Of a stretch of DNA of 64,000 bases, positions 1-8,213 are shown one piece after another. This DNA comes from Clostridium saudiense. GTDB lineage: Bacteria; Bacillota; Clostridia; Clostridiales; Clostridiaceae. The position numbers and the translations under genes are program-made. The DNA is taken from positions 115,813-179,812 of the forward strand of contig NZ_CBYM010000003.1 in assembly GCF_000577815.1 (NCBI RefSeq), in the 5' to 3' direction. How positions within the stretch are numbered: the stretch's first letter is position 1; every line of letters begins with the position of its first letter. The notes under the pieces were generated by a model, which searched no databases, was not told the origin of the DNA, and was given only the letters and a program-made list of their open reading frames with translations.

Positions 1-344
1 CAACCATCAGCCATATCTGGTCTGCTTTTTCCTCTATACATAAATCGTCTCTTGAAAATTCTATAAAGACAAATATACGTTGGCATATTAATAAATATTA
101 TAGTATCTGCATCTTTTGCCCTTATGTCAATTGTTTTAATATAATTACCATCTATTATCCATTTATCTTTGCTTATTACTTCTTTAATTTTTTTATTAAA
201 TTCTTTCTGCGGAGTTTCAATCCAGCCTTTATTCCAAAACAACTTATCTAAATTATATACTGGTATATCTAATTTATTAGATAATTTCCTGGAAAATGTT
301 GATTTCCCTGCTCCACCACATCCTATCACAATAATTTTATCCAC
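1..344 (-). CDS. P-loop kinase-like protein (FlaR / 'topology modulation' family), 3' part outside the window
   Basis: Only the first 114 or so codons are in the window; the gene runs off the left edge. Read on the minus strand it begins MDKIIVIGCGGAGKSTFSRK, a Walker A motif typical of small nucleoside/adenylate-kinase-like ATPases. It continues with a DKLFW segment and ends near RRFMYRGKSRPDM, which matches what I recall of the FlaR-type family annotated as DNA topology modulation protein. GTG at 344 is preferred because AGGGGTGG lies five bases upstream; another in-frame GTG at 353 lacks such a site. The true substrate of this family is not established. The family call is likely, but function is open. 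Confidence 0.75.
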   Translation of the reverse strand, partial: MDKIIVIGCGGAGKSTFSRKLSNKLDIPVYNLDKLFWNKGWIETPQKEFNKKIKEVISKDKWIIDGNYIKTIDIRAKDADTIIFINMPTYICLYRIFKRRFMYRGKSRPDMADG

Positions 345-448
345 ACTCTCCACCCCTATTTCTCAAAAATAAATTTCCTTCTAATAAAATAAATACTTTT
401 TATATTTTAAAGTTTTAATTCATATTTTTTGAAATATATATGCATAAT

Positions 449-488
449 ATTAAAAAATAAGCAGAGTCATGATATTCACTCTGCTTAT
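449..488 (-). terminator. Rho-independent terminator of pepT
   Basis: Eleven-base arms (457-467 and 478-488, ATAAGCAGAGT and its complement) enclose a ten-base loop. On the minus strand they are followed by a run of five T. It sits 23 bases after the pepT stop codon. Confidence 0.85.
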
Positions 489-510
489 CTAATGTAAGTT
501 TTATATAAAA

Positions 511-1725
511 TTATTGTGCATACTTCTTTAATATTTCAATTATTATATTAGTTGCAATTTCCATACCCTCTACAGTAATATGCTCATATTCACCATGGAA
601 TGCATATCCACCAGTTCCTAGATTAGGACAAGGTAATCCCATATAGCTAAGAGTTGCTCCATCAGTTCCTCCTCTTATAGGTTCAATTACAGGAGTAACA
701 TTTAAACTCTTCATTGCAGCTATTGCATTATCAATTAAATGCATACAAGGCTTAACATGTTCAGCCATATTCTTATATTGATCAGTAATTGTCAATTTAA
801 CAGTGCCTTCTCCATATTTTTCATTTAATAGCTTTTCAACTAACTTTAATGTAGCTTTCTTAGATTCAAGCTTACAAGCATCATGATCTCTTAATATATA
901 TCCTAATACAGCATGATCTGTATTTCCTCTAAAGCTTTCTAAATAATAGAATCCTTCATACCCTTCAGTATGTTCTGGCTTTTCACCTTGAGGTAACATT
1001 CTATCAAACTCAATACCTACATTTGTTGCGTTAATCATTGTATTCTTTGCTGATCCTGGATGAACTGAAACCCCATGTATTTCTACTGTAGCTGCTGATG
1101 CATTAAAGTTTTCATAAGAAATTTCACCTTCAACTCCACCATCCATTGTATAAGCAAATTGCGCTCCAAAATTCTTTACATCAAATTTATTAGCTCCTCT
1201 TCCTATTTCTTCATCTGGTGTAAAGCCAATACATATCTTTCCATGTGGAATATTTTCTTTTATTATTCTTTCACAAGCTGTTAATATTTCTGCTATACCC
1301 GCCTTATCATCAGCCCCTAGAAGAGTGTTACCATCTGTTGTAATTAAAGTTCTTCCTTTTAAATTCTTCAAATGCGGAAATTTTTCTACTGATAAAACAG
1401 TTCCATTTAAAAGAGTTAAATCTTCTCCATTATAATTTTCAACTAATTGTGGATTTACATTTTCTCCTGGTGCTGCTGGTGCAGTATCCATATGAGCTAT
1501 TAATCCTATACTATATTTATCTTCATAGCCTTTAGTTGCAGGAATAATTCCATAAACATAACAATTTTCATCTACTCTAACTTCTTGAATTCCTATTTCC
1601 TTCATTTCTTCAACTAAAATATTAGCTAAATCAAATTGTCTTTTAGTTGATGGTGTAGTTTCTGATTTAGGATCAGACGTTGTATATATTTTTGCGTATT
1701 TTATTAATCTTTCATAGGCTTGCAT
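511..1725 (-). CDS. pepT: Peptidase T (tripeptide aminopeptidase)
   Basis: 404 residues, the usual PepT length (about 405-410). This cytosolic M20B metallopeptidase removes the N-terminal residue from tripeptides. The M20 motifs are all visible: AHMDTAP with H78 and D80, GADDKAG with bridging D140, the catalytic TPDEEIGRG (E172/E173), the DGG segment near residue 196, the dimerisation/substrate HGVSVHPGSA segment, and a C-terminal HGEYEH histidine. AGGGAG precedes the ATG. It lies 31 bases downstream of pepV on the same strand, so the two peptidases are probably co-transcribed for use of peptides taken up by the cell, and a terminator follows. Nothing looks missing. Confidence 0.96.
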   Translation of the reverse strand: MQAYERLIKYAKIYTTSDPKSETTPSTKRQFDLANILVEEMKEIGIQEVRVDENCYVYGIIPATKGYEDKYSIGLIAHMDTAPAAPGENVNPQLVENYNGEDLTLLNGTVLSVEKFPHLKNLKGRTLITTDGNTLLGADDKAGIAEILTACERIIKENIPHGKICIGFTPDEEIGRGANKFDVKNFGAQFAYTMDGGVEGEISYENFNASAATVEIHGVSVHPGSAKNTMINATNVGIEFDRMLPQGEKPEHTEGYEGFYYLESFRGNTDHAVLGYILRDHDACKLESKKATLKLVEKLLNEKYGEGTVKLTITDQYKNMAEHVKPCMHLIDNAIAAMKSLNVTPVIEPIRGGTDGATLSYMGLPCPNLGTGGYAFHGEYEHITVEGMEIATNIIIEILKKYAQ

Positions 1726-1756
1726 ATTTTTATCTCCCTCTATATAAATTATTATA

Positions 1757-3160
1757 TTATTTACATAATTCTATTATTGCTTGTGTAAATATTTTAGCGC
1801 TAAGTATAAGCTCATCTATAACTGCAAATTCATCATTTCCATGCATATTATTATCAGTTCCAGGCATTGTGCATCCAAATGCAACACCATTTTTTATGTG
1901 ATGGACATAAGTCCCCCCACCAATTGCTATACATTCACCTTTTTTCCCACTATACATTTCGTAACATCTTAATAATGTTTGAACAAAATCAGAGTTTTCA
2001 TCTACATAATGTCCTTCAAATACATTGCATGGTTCCAAAATTACTCCAATATTATTTAAATTTTTAGCAACTACATCTCTTAGATTTTCATCATTTGCAC
2101 ATAGAGGTGCTCTACAATCAAAAGTTCCTTTTAATCCTGTAGTAGTATACTCAAAAATAGTAAATGATAAAGTTAATTCTCCTGAAACTTCATCAGCCAT
2201 CTTTACTCCAATAGCTTCACCTTTATAGTCACCATGTGGTAATAATTTATTAATTCCACATAATTTTTCAAATCCTTCACTATCAGCAAATGGCATTGAA
2301 GATAATAATGTTAAAATTCCAGTTAACGCATTGTTACCACCTTCTGGATAAGCTGCATGGGCCCCTTTTCCTTTTGCTTCAATGATACATTTATTATTTT
2401 CTTCATTAACAGTAAATTTTACTCCAATTTTATTTGTTACTGTATCACAATATTTCTCTACTTCATTCTTCTCTATTCCTTCAATTACTGCTATTGCCTT
2501 ATCTGGAATAACATTTACCTTAACCCCTGAATTTACTGATATAATTCTAGGAAGTGTTCTATCTTCCTTAAAATCAGCGATAAAGTTAGCTTTTAATCCA
2601 CCTTTTTCAACATTAATAACTGGAAAGTCAGCATCTGGTGAAAAAGTCATAGGTGCTTCTTTTTCTATTTTATAATAATACTCGATATCAGAACTTCCGC
2701 ATTCTTCATCAGTTCCTAATATAAGTCTAACATTTTTATTTAATGGTATATTTAAATCTTTAACTGCCTTTAATGCATATAATGCTACTATTGCTGGCCC
2801 CTTATCATCTGCAGAACCTCTTCCATACAATTTTCCATCTTTTATAATAGGTTCATAAGGCTCTGTAACTGTCCATTCATCTCCAGCTGGAACTACATCA
2901 AGATGTGCTAAAATATCTAATGCCTTTTCTTTATCATTAAAATCTACTGTTCCAACATAATTATCATAATTATTAGTTGCAAATCCCATGTTACTTGCAA
3001 TATCTAATGCTTCCTTTAAAACCTTTACTACACCTTCACCAAAAGGCACTCCTTCTTTCGGCTCTTGTCTATCACTTTTTATTCTTATTATCTTGCATAT
3101 ATCTTCTAGCATTTCGTCTTTATGCAAGTTAAAATATTCTTCTATTTGTTTTTTATACAT
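1757..3160 (-). CDS. pepV: M20 dipeptidase, PepV/Sapep type
   Basis: 467 residues from the chosen start, as expected for PepV (about 465-470). Zinc dipeptidase hydrolysing a broad range of dipeptides in the cytosol. Visible motifs are ILAHLDVVPAGDEW (zinc His and Asp), GSADDKGPA (bridging Asp), GTDEECGSSD (catalytic Glu pair) and a late GGGTYVHHIKN segment. The open frame begins at a GTG at 3169, but AGGTG lies immediately before two consecutive ATGs at 3163 and 3160. The spacing favours 3160 (MYKKQIEEYF). It heads a two-gene peptidase unit with pepT. The substrate range (dipeptides versus beta-Ala or D-amino-acid dipeptides) cannot be decided here. Confidence 0.93.
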   Translation of the reverse strand: MYKKQIEEYFNLHKDEMLEDICKIIRIKSDRQEPKEGVPFGEGVVKVLKEALDIASNMGFATNNYDNYVGTVDFNDKEKALDILAHLDVVPAGDEWTVTEPYEPIIKDGKLYGRGSADDKGPAIVALYALKAVKDLNIPLNKNVRLILGTDEECGSSDIEYYYKIEKEAPMTFSPDADFPVINVEKGGLKANFIADFKEDRTLPRIISVNSGVKVNVIPDKAIAVIEGIEKNEVEKYCDTVTNKIGVKFTVNEENNKCIIEAKGKGAHAAYPEGGNNALTGILTLLSSMPFADSEGFEKLCGINKLLPHGDYKGEAIGVKMADEVSGELTLSFTIFEYTTTGLKGTFDCRAPLCANDENLRDVVAKNLNNIGVILEPCNVFEGHYVDENSDFVQTLLRCYEMYSGKKGECIAIGGGTYVHHIKNGVAFGCTMPGTDNNMHGNDEFAVIDELILSAKIFTQAIIELCK

Positions 3161-3238
3161 CATAGTCACCTACTTTTCAATTATGTTATTACTATATTAT
3201 AACAATACATGCTACAACTGACAAAGACTAATTTATTA

Positions 3239-4435
3239 CTAGCTAAGTATATTTACAAACAACGTTATTACTGCTGAATTAACAAAGTCTACAAACAATG
3301 CACCTACTATAGGTACAACGAAATATGGTGTTGGTGCAAATCCAAACTTTGTACTTAATGCATCCATATTAGCCACTGCATTAGGAGTTGCTCCCATTCC
3401 AAATCCACAGCTTGCTGATGCAAATACTGCAGCATCATAATCCCTACCCATTATCTTAAATGTAATGAAATATGCAAATACAGCCATAAGTACAGATTGA
3501 GCTATTAACATTACTACCAATGGTAATGCTAAATCAAATAATTCCCATAACTTTAATCCCATTAAAGCTATACATAAAAAATATCCTAAACTTATATTTC
3601 CTATTACTTCTATTTCTTTTTCTTCTATTTCTATTTTTCTTATATCACAGAAGTTTCTTATTACGGCAGCTGCAATCATAGCTCCTATATAAGAAGGAAA
3701 TGTTAACCCTGTATCTTGAATAAATCCTGAAATCACAGAACCAATTCCCATTGATAGAAAAAGAAATGCAGATCCCTTCATAAGTCTTTTTTGACAAAGA
3801 ACTGCCTGATTATCTTCATGAAAATCACTTAATGGAATAGATTTATCATGTGATTCTTTTGGTGTCTTTAATTTGTAGTTATCAATTAACCCTTTAGCTA
3901 CAAATCCTCCAATAAAACTCCCCATAACTAATCCAAATGTTGCTGAAGCAAATGAAACTGTAGTAGCACCACTTACTCCCATTTCCTCTAACAAAGGTCC
4001 AAATGATCCTGCAGTCCCATGCCCACCAATCATAGATATTGAACCTGTACATAATCCTAAAAGTGGATTCAAATCAAATAATTTTGCAAGGCTTGCCCCT
4101 ACTATATCTTGAGAAATTACTAAAAGTATTGCTAATCCTAAAAACATAGCTACCTTAATTCCACCACTTTTTAAAACTTTAAAGCTTGCTGTAAAACCAA
4201 CGCTAGCAAAAAAAGCCGTCATAAATAAATTTTGTAATGTTGTATCTAACATTATAGTTGCAATATTAGTTAGCTTTAATATTAGCATTACTATTGCAAA
4301 AACAAGTCCTCCAACAACAGGAGCTGGTATACAATACTTTGATAGAAACTTTATTTTAGTTCTTAGAAATTTTCCTAAATAATATACTACTGTTACTAGT
4401 GCCATAGTTTCAAAGATATTAAATTTAAGCTCCAT
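3239..4435 (-). CDS. gltS: Sodium/glutamate symporter GltS
   Basis: 398 residues, hydrophobic throughout, with about ten membrane segments. It imports glutamate with sodium. Family hallmarks are the duplicated inverted halves: SISMIGGHGTAGSFGPL in the first half and ASCGFGMGATPNAVANMDAL in the second, both glycine-rich re-entrant loops of the ESS family. The frame opens at an ATG at 4447, but GAGGG lies six bases before the ATG at 4435 (MELKFNIFE), so that start is used. It lies about 80 bases upstream of pepV in the same direction, which fits a peptide/amino-acid acquisition neighbourhood. No signs of damage. Confidence 0.95.
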   Translation of the reverse strand: MELKFNIFETMALVTVVYYLGKFLRTKIKFLSKYCIPAPVVGGLVFAIVMLILKLTNIATIMLDTTLQNLFMTAFFASVGFTASFKVLKSGGIKVAMFLGLAILLVISQDIVGASLAKLFDLNPLLGLCTGSISMIGGHGTAGSFGPLLEEMGVSGATTVSFASATFGLVMGSFIGGFVAKGLIDNYKLKTPKESHDKSIPLSDFHEDNQAVLCQKRLMKGSAFLFLSMGIGSVISGFIQDTGLTFPSYIGAMIAAAVIRNFCDIRKIEIEEKEIEVIGNISLGYFLCIALMGLKLWELFDLALPLVVMLIAQSVLMAVFAYFITFKIMGRDYDAAVFASASCGFGMGATPNAVANMDALSTKFGFAPTPYFVVPIVGALFVDFVNSAVITLFVNILS

Positions 4436-4588
4436 TTTATCCCTCATTTCTTATTAAATTTTATCGTTTGTTAATTACTTCCCATTGTATTTTTCTATTT
4501 TACACCTTTTTTATTTTTTTGCAAATAAAGTAATGTTTTGTTAAATTATATACTTTTTTATCTACTTTTTATATTTTATTCTTTATTC

Positions 4589-4617
4589 TTGAATATTATA
4601 AATAGTTGTATGATAAT
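4589..4617 (+). promoter_or_regulatory. Candidate sigma-A promoter for the small zinc-ribbon gene
   Basis: TTGAAT (4589-4594) and GATAAT (4612-4617) are separated by 17 bases. A hairpin with eight-base arms (ACTCATCT at 4626-4633 pairing with 4646-4653) lies in the predicted leader before AAGGAG. Confidence 0.45.
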
Positions 4618-4681
4618 TAAAGGAAACTCATCTTCATATGAAATCAGATGAGTACACTACTTTGTATAAGGAGTAAGATTT

Positions 4682-4837
4682 ATGAAAAAAAATATTTCAA
4701 ATAAAAAATTAACACTTATTTGCCCTGTTTGTGGTGAATCCATGCATGAATATGAATACGCTTATGATAATAAGGTTCATGGAAAGATTTATTTTAAGTG
4801 TGATTATTGTGGCCATAAAGAAAGTAAAATAATTTAA
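4682..4837 (+). CDS. Small zinc-ribbon protein (51 aa)
   Basis: A 51-residue protein with two CxxC pairs (C14/C17 in ICPVCGE and C40/C43 in KCDYCGH), the spacing of a small zinc ribbon. AAGGAG lies eight bases before the ATG and a hairpin occupies the short leader. No other domain is present. It sits 79 bases upstream of cotJA on the same strand and could be expressed with it, although no sporulation-specific promoter could be made out. Such short zinc ribbons are often DNA-, RNA- or protein-binding accessories; the role of this one is unknown. Confidence 0.75.
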   Translation: MKKNISNKKLTLICPVCGESMHEYEYAYDNKVHGKIYFKCDYCGHKESKII

Positions 4838-4916
4838 TTCGACAATTTGTCCTCACATTTTTTTTGTTTATACATAAAGTGTATTGTAGATAATTTTTAC
4901 GAAGGGATACACTATT

Positions 4917-5195
4917 ATGTACTATCAAAGAATAGATAAATGTATAAACTGCAATGATTGCATAAACAATACATCTGATGTTGCTTGTAACATTGCTTGT
5001 GCTGATACCAAAAAAAACTGCTATGAATCATTTAAAGTTTTTTCTCCTATGACTTATGCTAAAGCATGCATTGTTCTACAACCCTATCAAAACTTATTTG
5101 ATTTAAACTCAGCTTTTGATGCTGGAACAATATTTAAGGATCTTTATAGTCCTTATTGTGCAATTAAGTATTCTAAGGAGGAAGGACATGAATAA
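4917..5195 (+). CDS. cotJA: Spore coat protein CotJA
   Basis: 92 residues. The C-terminal half (AKACIVLQPYQNLFDLNSAF... followed by GTIFKDLYSPYC) is the conserved CotJA pattern of an L-P-rich segment ending in ELYxPY. The N-terminal half here is cysteine-rich (eight Cys in the first 40 residues), as in clostridial versions. CotJA is a small coat component deposited with CotJC during sporulation. GAAGGGA precedes the ATG. The stop overlaps the start of cotJB by eight bases, so translation is likely coupled. The cotJABC order is the classic operon. Confidence 0.88.
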   Translation: MYYQRIDKCINCNDCINNTSDVACNIACADTKKNCYESFKVFSPMTYAKACIVLQPYQNLFDLNSAFDAGTIFKDLYSPYCAIKYSKEEGHE

Positions 5196-5451
5196 ACATG
5201 AATGTTTAAACGCAATTAGAAAGCTACAATTTTTTGCATTAGATTTAAATCTATATTTAGATAACTTTCCTAATTGTAAAAATGCAACTGATGATTATAA
5301 AGTAATTTCCTCTAAGCTAAGAAAATTAATTTGGGATTATGAACAAGATTATGGTCCTTTAACTAACTTTGGCTCCTCTTATATTCAAAACCCTGATGCA
5401 TGGATTGACAGTCCTTGGCCTTGGGAAAAAGAAAGTAATAAGGAGGAGTAA
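5188..5451 (+). CDS. cotJB: Spore coat protein CotJB
   Basis: 87 residues. It contains the family pattern L-F-A-L-D-L-N-L-Y-L-D (residues about 12-24) and the C-terminal YGPLTNFG ... WPWE segment characteristic of CotJB. The ATG at 5188 is chosen because AAGGAGGAAGGAC directly precedes it; upstream in-frame codons lack a binding site and would extend deep into cotJA. It overlaps cotJA by eight bases and is followed four bases later by cotJC. The protein is a small spore-coat assembly component of unknown biochemical role. Confidence 0.9.
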   Translation: MNKHECLNAIRKLQFFALDLNLYLDNFPNCKNATDDYKVISSKLRKLIWDYEQDYGPLTNFGSSYIQNPDAWIDSPWPWEKESNKEE

Positions 5452-5455
5452 GTTT

Positions 5456-6034
5456 ATGTGGTACTATGTAAAAACATTAGAATATCCTGTTAATTTAAAA
5501 TGTTCTGATTTAAATATGGCAAAACTTTTAATAACTCAATATGGTGGTCCTGATGGAGAATTAGGAGCTGCACTTAGATATTTGAACCAAAGATATACAA
5601 TGCCAACAAACAAATCAAAAGGTCTATTAACTGACATAGGAACAGAAGAAATGGCCCATGTAGAAATACTTGGAACCATGGTATATCAACTAATGAGCAA
5701 TGCATCAATAGATGAAATTAAAGCTGCTGGTTTAGCAGGTCACTATGCTGACCACGGTAAAGCTCTTTTTTATACTGATGCTACCGGTAACCCTTGGACT
5801 GCAACTTATATTCAAGCCAAAGGTGATGTAATTGCTGATTTACATGAAGATATGGCTGCTGAACAAAAAGCTAGAGCAACTTATGAATGGCTATTAAACT
5901 TAACAGATGATGCTGAAATTAAAAAGATTTTAGGATTCTTAAGAGAAAGAGAAGTAGTCCATTATCAAAGATTTGGTGAAGCATTAAGAAACGTACAAGA
6001 TAACGTTAAACCTAGTAATTTGAATTGTAAATAA
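5456..6034 (+). CDS. cotJC: Manganese-catalase-like spore coat protein CotJC
   Basis: 192 residues. A four-helix manganese catalase fold is indicated by dimetal ligands at conserved places: E35 (GELGAALRYLNQR), E65 and H68 (TEEMAHVE), E136 (MAAEQKARATYEW), and E166/H169 (REREVVHYQRFGEAL). The numbering is close to that of well-studied manganese catalases (E35, E66, H69). In spores CotJC is an abundant coat protein thought to protect against hydrogen peroxide. The start at 5456 follows AAGGAGGAG; the frame remains open upstream but that would read through cotJB. All ligands are present, so it should be active. Confidence 0.94.
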   Translation: MWYYVKTLEYPVNLKCSDLNMAKLLITQYGGPDGELGAALRYLNQRYTMPTNKSKGLLTDIGTEEMAHVEILGTMVYQLMSNASIDEIKAAGLAGHYADHGKALFYTDATGNPWTATYIQAKGDVIADLHEDMAAEQKARATYEWLLNLTDDAEIKKILGFLREREVVHYQRFGEALRNVQDNVKPSNLNCK

Positions 6035-6038
6035 TAAA

Positions 6039-6090
6039 ATAAAGCAGAGTTTTTTTTGAATTATCATTAATCAAAATAACTCTGCTTTTA
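6039..6090. terminator. Bidirectional terminator between cotJC and the HAD gene
   Basis: Eleven-base perfect arms (6041-6051 and 6078-6088, AAAGCAGAGTT) separate two convergent genes. On the minus strand they are followed by T-rich sequence. Confidence 0.75.
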
Positions 6091-6097
6091 CTATATA

Positions 6098-6880
6098 TTA
6101 ATTTAATATTTCTTTTATAGCATGTACAACTCCACTTTCATCATTACTTTTTGCTCTAAATCTTGCTACCTTTTTTAAATCATCATGAGCATTTTCCATT
6201 GCATAACTATGATAAGCACTACTCATCATTTCTAAATCATTTAAGTAATCACCAAATACCATTGTTTCTTCATGCTTTATATTTAATAAGTCTTGAACTT
6301 CTTCTATTGCAACCCCCTTATTAATACCTTTTGCAGTTATATCAAGCCATATTTCCCCTGATACTGCAATTTGAGCTTTATCCCTAAAATCATCATAATA
6401 CTTATTACTATTATTTTCTGAGCCTGCAAAATCACAAATAGTAACCTTTAATATATCATCTTCAATTTTAGTTAAATCTGATACTATTTCATATCTTTCA
6501 TAATATTTTTCTGTTTGCTCAATTAATCTTTTATCATCACTTTCAATATAAGCTGATTTTTTACCACAAAGTATTACATATGAATCTTTTATATTTCTCC
6601 CTACTTTGATTAGTTCTCTTGCAAGATTTAAATCTAATGCATTAACTACAAGTTCTTTTCCTTTATAAACCACAAATGTACCATTTTCAGCTATAAACAT
6701 CATTTTATCTTCAATACCTTCAAATCTTTTTAAAAGATTATAGTATTGTCTTCCACTTGCAGCTGCAAATATTATTCCCTTTTCTTCTAATTTATTAAAA
6801 ACTTCATAAAATCCATCTTGTATTTCATTTTTAGAATTTAACAATGTTCCATCCATATCTGTTGCTATTAATTTAATCAT
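6098..6880 (-). CDS. Cof-type HAD phosphatase
   Basis: 260 residues. The N-terminus MIKLIATDMDGTLLNSKNEI holds the HAD motif I (DMDGT). Motif II lies in FAAASGRQYYNL, and motif IV is GDYLNDLEMM near residue 213. The large middle cap makes it a type IIB (Cof) enzyme, normally a cytosolic phosphatase of sugar phosphates or cofactors. The ATG at 6880 is favoured over 6895 because GGGGAG lies seven bases upstream of it. It follows the DeoR-type regulator by nine bases in an operon-like pair, which suggests a sugar-phosphate substrate that the regulator may sense. The exact substrate cannot be inferred. Confidence 0.9.
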   Translation of the reverse strand: MIKLIATDMDGTLLNSKNEIQDGFYEVFNKLEEKGIIFAAASGRQYYNLLKRFEGIEDKMMFIAENGTFVVYKGKELVVNALDLNLARELIKVGRNIKDSYVILCGKKSAYIESDDKRLIEQTEKYYERYEIVSDLTKIEDDILKVTICDFAGSENNSNKYYDDFRDKAQIAVSGEIWLDITAKGINKGVAIEEVQDLLNIKHEETMVFGDYLNDLEMMSSAYHSYAMENAHDDLKKVARFRAKSNDESGVVHAIKEILN

Positions 6881-6904
6881 AACTACTCTCCCCATATTAC
6901 TTAT

Positions 6905-7669
6905 TTAATATATTACTTTTACATCATATTTGTCTAATTCTACTTTTACTGTATCATCTGGAGCTTTATCTGTAATTATATAATCTACATCTTCTAATGT
7001 TCCAAATTTGTGAGCTCCATCTTTATAAAATTTTTCATCATCCATAACAATATAATTTTTCTTACTATTTTTTAATATTTCCTTTTTAACAATTGATTCA
7101 TCAAAATTAAAGTTACTTAAAAAGTTCTCTTCAATATTAACTCCACCAGCACCTACAAAAGCTTTATCTATATTAAAATGTTTTATTTGCTCCACAGTAT
7201 AAGCTCCTACTGTTCCCCCTAACCTTTTATTAAACGTTCCTCCAACTGAAATAACTTCAATATTAGGTGAATAATCAAACTCCATTAAGATTCTATTCAT
7301 ATTTGTTATTACTGTTATATTTTTAGTTGTATTTCTTATCATTGATGCAATTGTTAAATTAGTACTTGATATATCTAAGAATATTACATCCTCTTCCTCT
7401 AAAATATCACAAACTACTTTAGCTATATGTTCTTTCCCTTCAATATTAACAAATACCCTTGATGTAGTATTTTCATTGTAAGCCCTACCTCTTTCTAGTA
7501 TTGCTCCACCATAAGTTCTCTTTATTTTCCCTTCCTTTTCAAGCCTTTGTAAATCCTTACGTATCATACTTTCTGATACATTAAATTTTTCACTTAAATC
7601 TTTTACTAATACCTTTTTTTTATCTTGAATTATTTCTAATATTTTCTCTAACCTTTCTTCCATAAACAT
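6905..7669 (-). CDS. DeoR/GlpR family transcriptional regulator
   Basis: 254 residues. The N-terminal winged helix (about residues 4-57, with VKDLSEKFNVSESMIRKDL and the KIKRTYGGAI signature) precedes a DeoR sugar-phosphate sensor domain with VFLDISSTN and a GGTFNKRLGG segment. Members usually repress sugar-catabolism genes until a phosphorylated sugar binds. GAGGG precedes the ATG. It lies immediately upstream of the HAD phosphatase. A cluster of four ten-base repeats directly upstream (7707-7746) is a good candidate for its own operator. Confidence 0.92.
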   Translation of the reverse strand: MFMEERLEKILEIIQDKKKVLVKDLSEKFNVSESMIRKDLQRLEKEGKIKRTYGGAILERGRAYNENTTSRVFVNIEGKEHIAKVVCDILEEEDVIFLDISSTNLTIASMIRNTTKNITVITNMNRILMEFDYSPNIEVISVGGTFNKRLGGTVGAYTVEQIKHFNIDKAFVGAGGVNIEENFLSNFNFDESIVKKEILKNSKKNYIVMDDEKFYKDGAHKFGTLEDVDYIITDKAPDDTVKVELDKYDVKVIY

Positions 7670-7706
7670 ATATAAATACCCTCATTTCTTTATATATAAT
7701 TTTAAA

Positions 7707-7746
7707 TATCATTTATTTTTGTTTATTATCATTTATTCTCATTTAT
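7707..7746. repeat. Four tandem 10-bp repeats, candidate DeoR operator
   Basis: The 40 bases divide into TATCATTTAT, TTTTGTTTAT, TATCATTTAT and TCTCATTTAT. The first and third units are identical and the other two differ mainly at their left ends. The ten-base period keeps every unit on one face of the helix. It lies 38 bases upstream of the deoR-type start, between two divergent regulator genes. Confidence 0.6.
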
Positions 7747-7820
7747 ATGATATACCTTTTAATTTAAAATTTCAAGAATTTATTTCTCTCTTTACTTTTC
7801 CTCAATATTCCAATAAAATA

Positions 7821-7856
7821 ATACATAGATATACGATGTATCGAATTCCAATGTAT
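7821..7856 (+). promoter_or_regulatory. Candidate PadR operator
   Basis: ATACAT (7821-7826) and ATGTAT (7836-7841) form an inverted repeat with a nine-base gap, and a further ATGTAT lies at 7851-7856, just before the GGTGGTGAG ribosome binding site of the PadR gene. PadR-type repressors often bind such ATGTAT-like palindromes in their own promoters; binding here is an inference. Confidence 0.45.
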
Positions 7857-7868
7857 GGTGGTGAGAGT

Positions 7869-8213
7869 ATGAAAATTAACAAAGAACTATTAAAAGGAAG
7901 TACAACAGTATTGATCTTAAGTATCCTTAATCGTAAAGATATGTACGGTTATGAAATGATTAAAGAAATAGATTTACGTTCTAAAGGTATTTTTTCATTT
8001 AAAGAAGGAACTCTTTATCCAATACTTCATAATTTAGAAAATGCAAATTATATTGAATCTTATTGGGATGATTCTAATAGTGGAAGAAAAAGAAAGTATT
8101 ATAAAATAACTGATAACGGCAAAAAACTTCTTCTAGAAAAAGAATCTGAGTGGAAATTATTTAGTGAAACTGTAAATAGTGTTTTATGGGAGGGAAGTTT
8201 ATGTCTAAAATAG
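7869..8213 (+). CDS. PadR family transcriptional regulator
   Basis: 114 residues, the size of the short PadR subfamily. It shows the winged-helix pattern LKGSTTVLILSILNRKDMYGYEM, then EGTLYPILHNLENANYIES and a wing with SGRKRKYYKITDNGK. Such proteins act as dimeric repressors responding to envelope stress, phenolics or drugs. GGTGGTGAG lies just ahead of the ATG at 7869. Longer in-frame starts upstream have no binding site. It overlaps the next gene by 13 bases, a typical arrangement in which a short PadR controls a downstream membrane protein that carries an N-terminal helical prefix domain. Confidence 0.92.
   Translation: MKINKELLKGSTTVLILSILNRKDMYGYEMIKEIDLRSKGIFSFKEGTLYPILHNLENANYIESYWDDSNSGRKRKYYKITDNGKKLLLEKESEWKLFSETVNSVLWEGSLCLK

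Noticed and set aside
169..372. Plus-strand open frame of 67 codons
   Set aside because: It is the antisense shadow of the P-loop kinase-like gene, whose Walker A motif is on the minus strand.
457..6088. Shared AGCAGAGT stem in the pepT and cotJC terminators
   Set aside because: Only about eight bases are common and both are ordinary terminators; chance similarity is enough.
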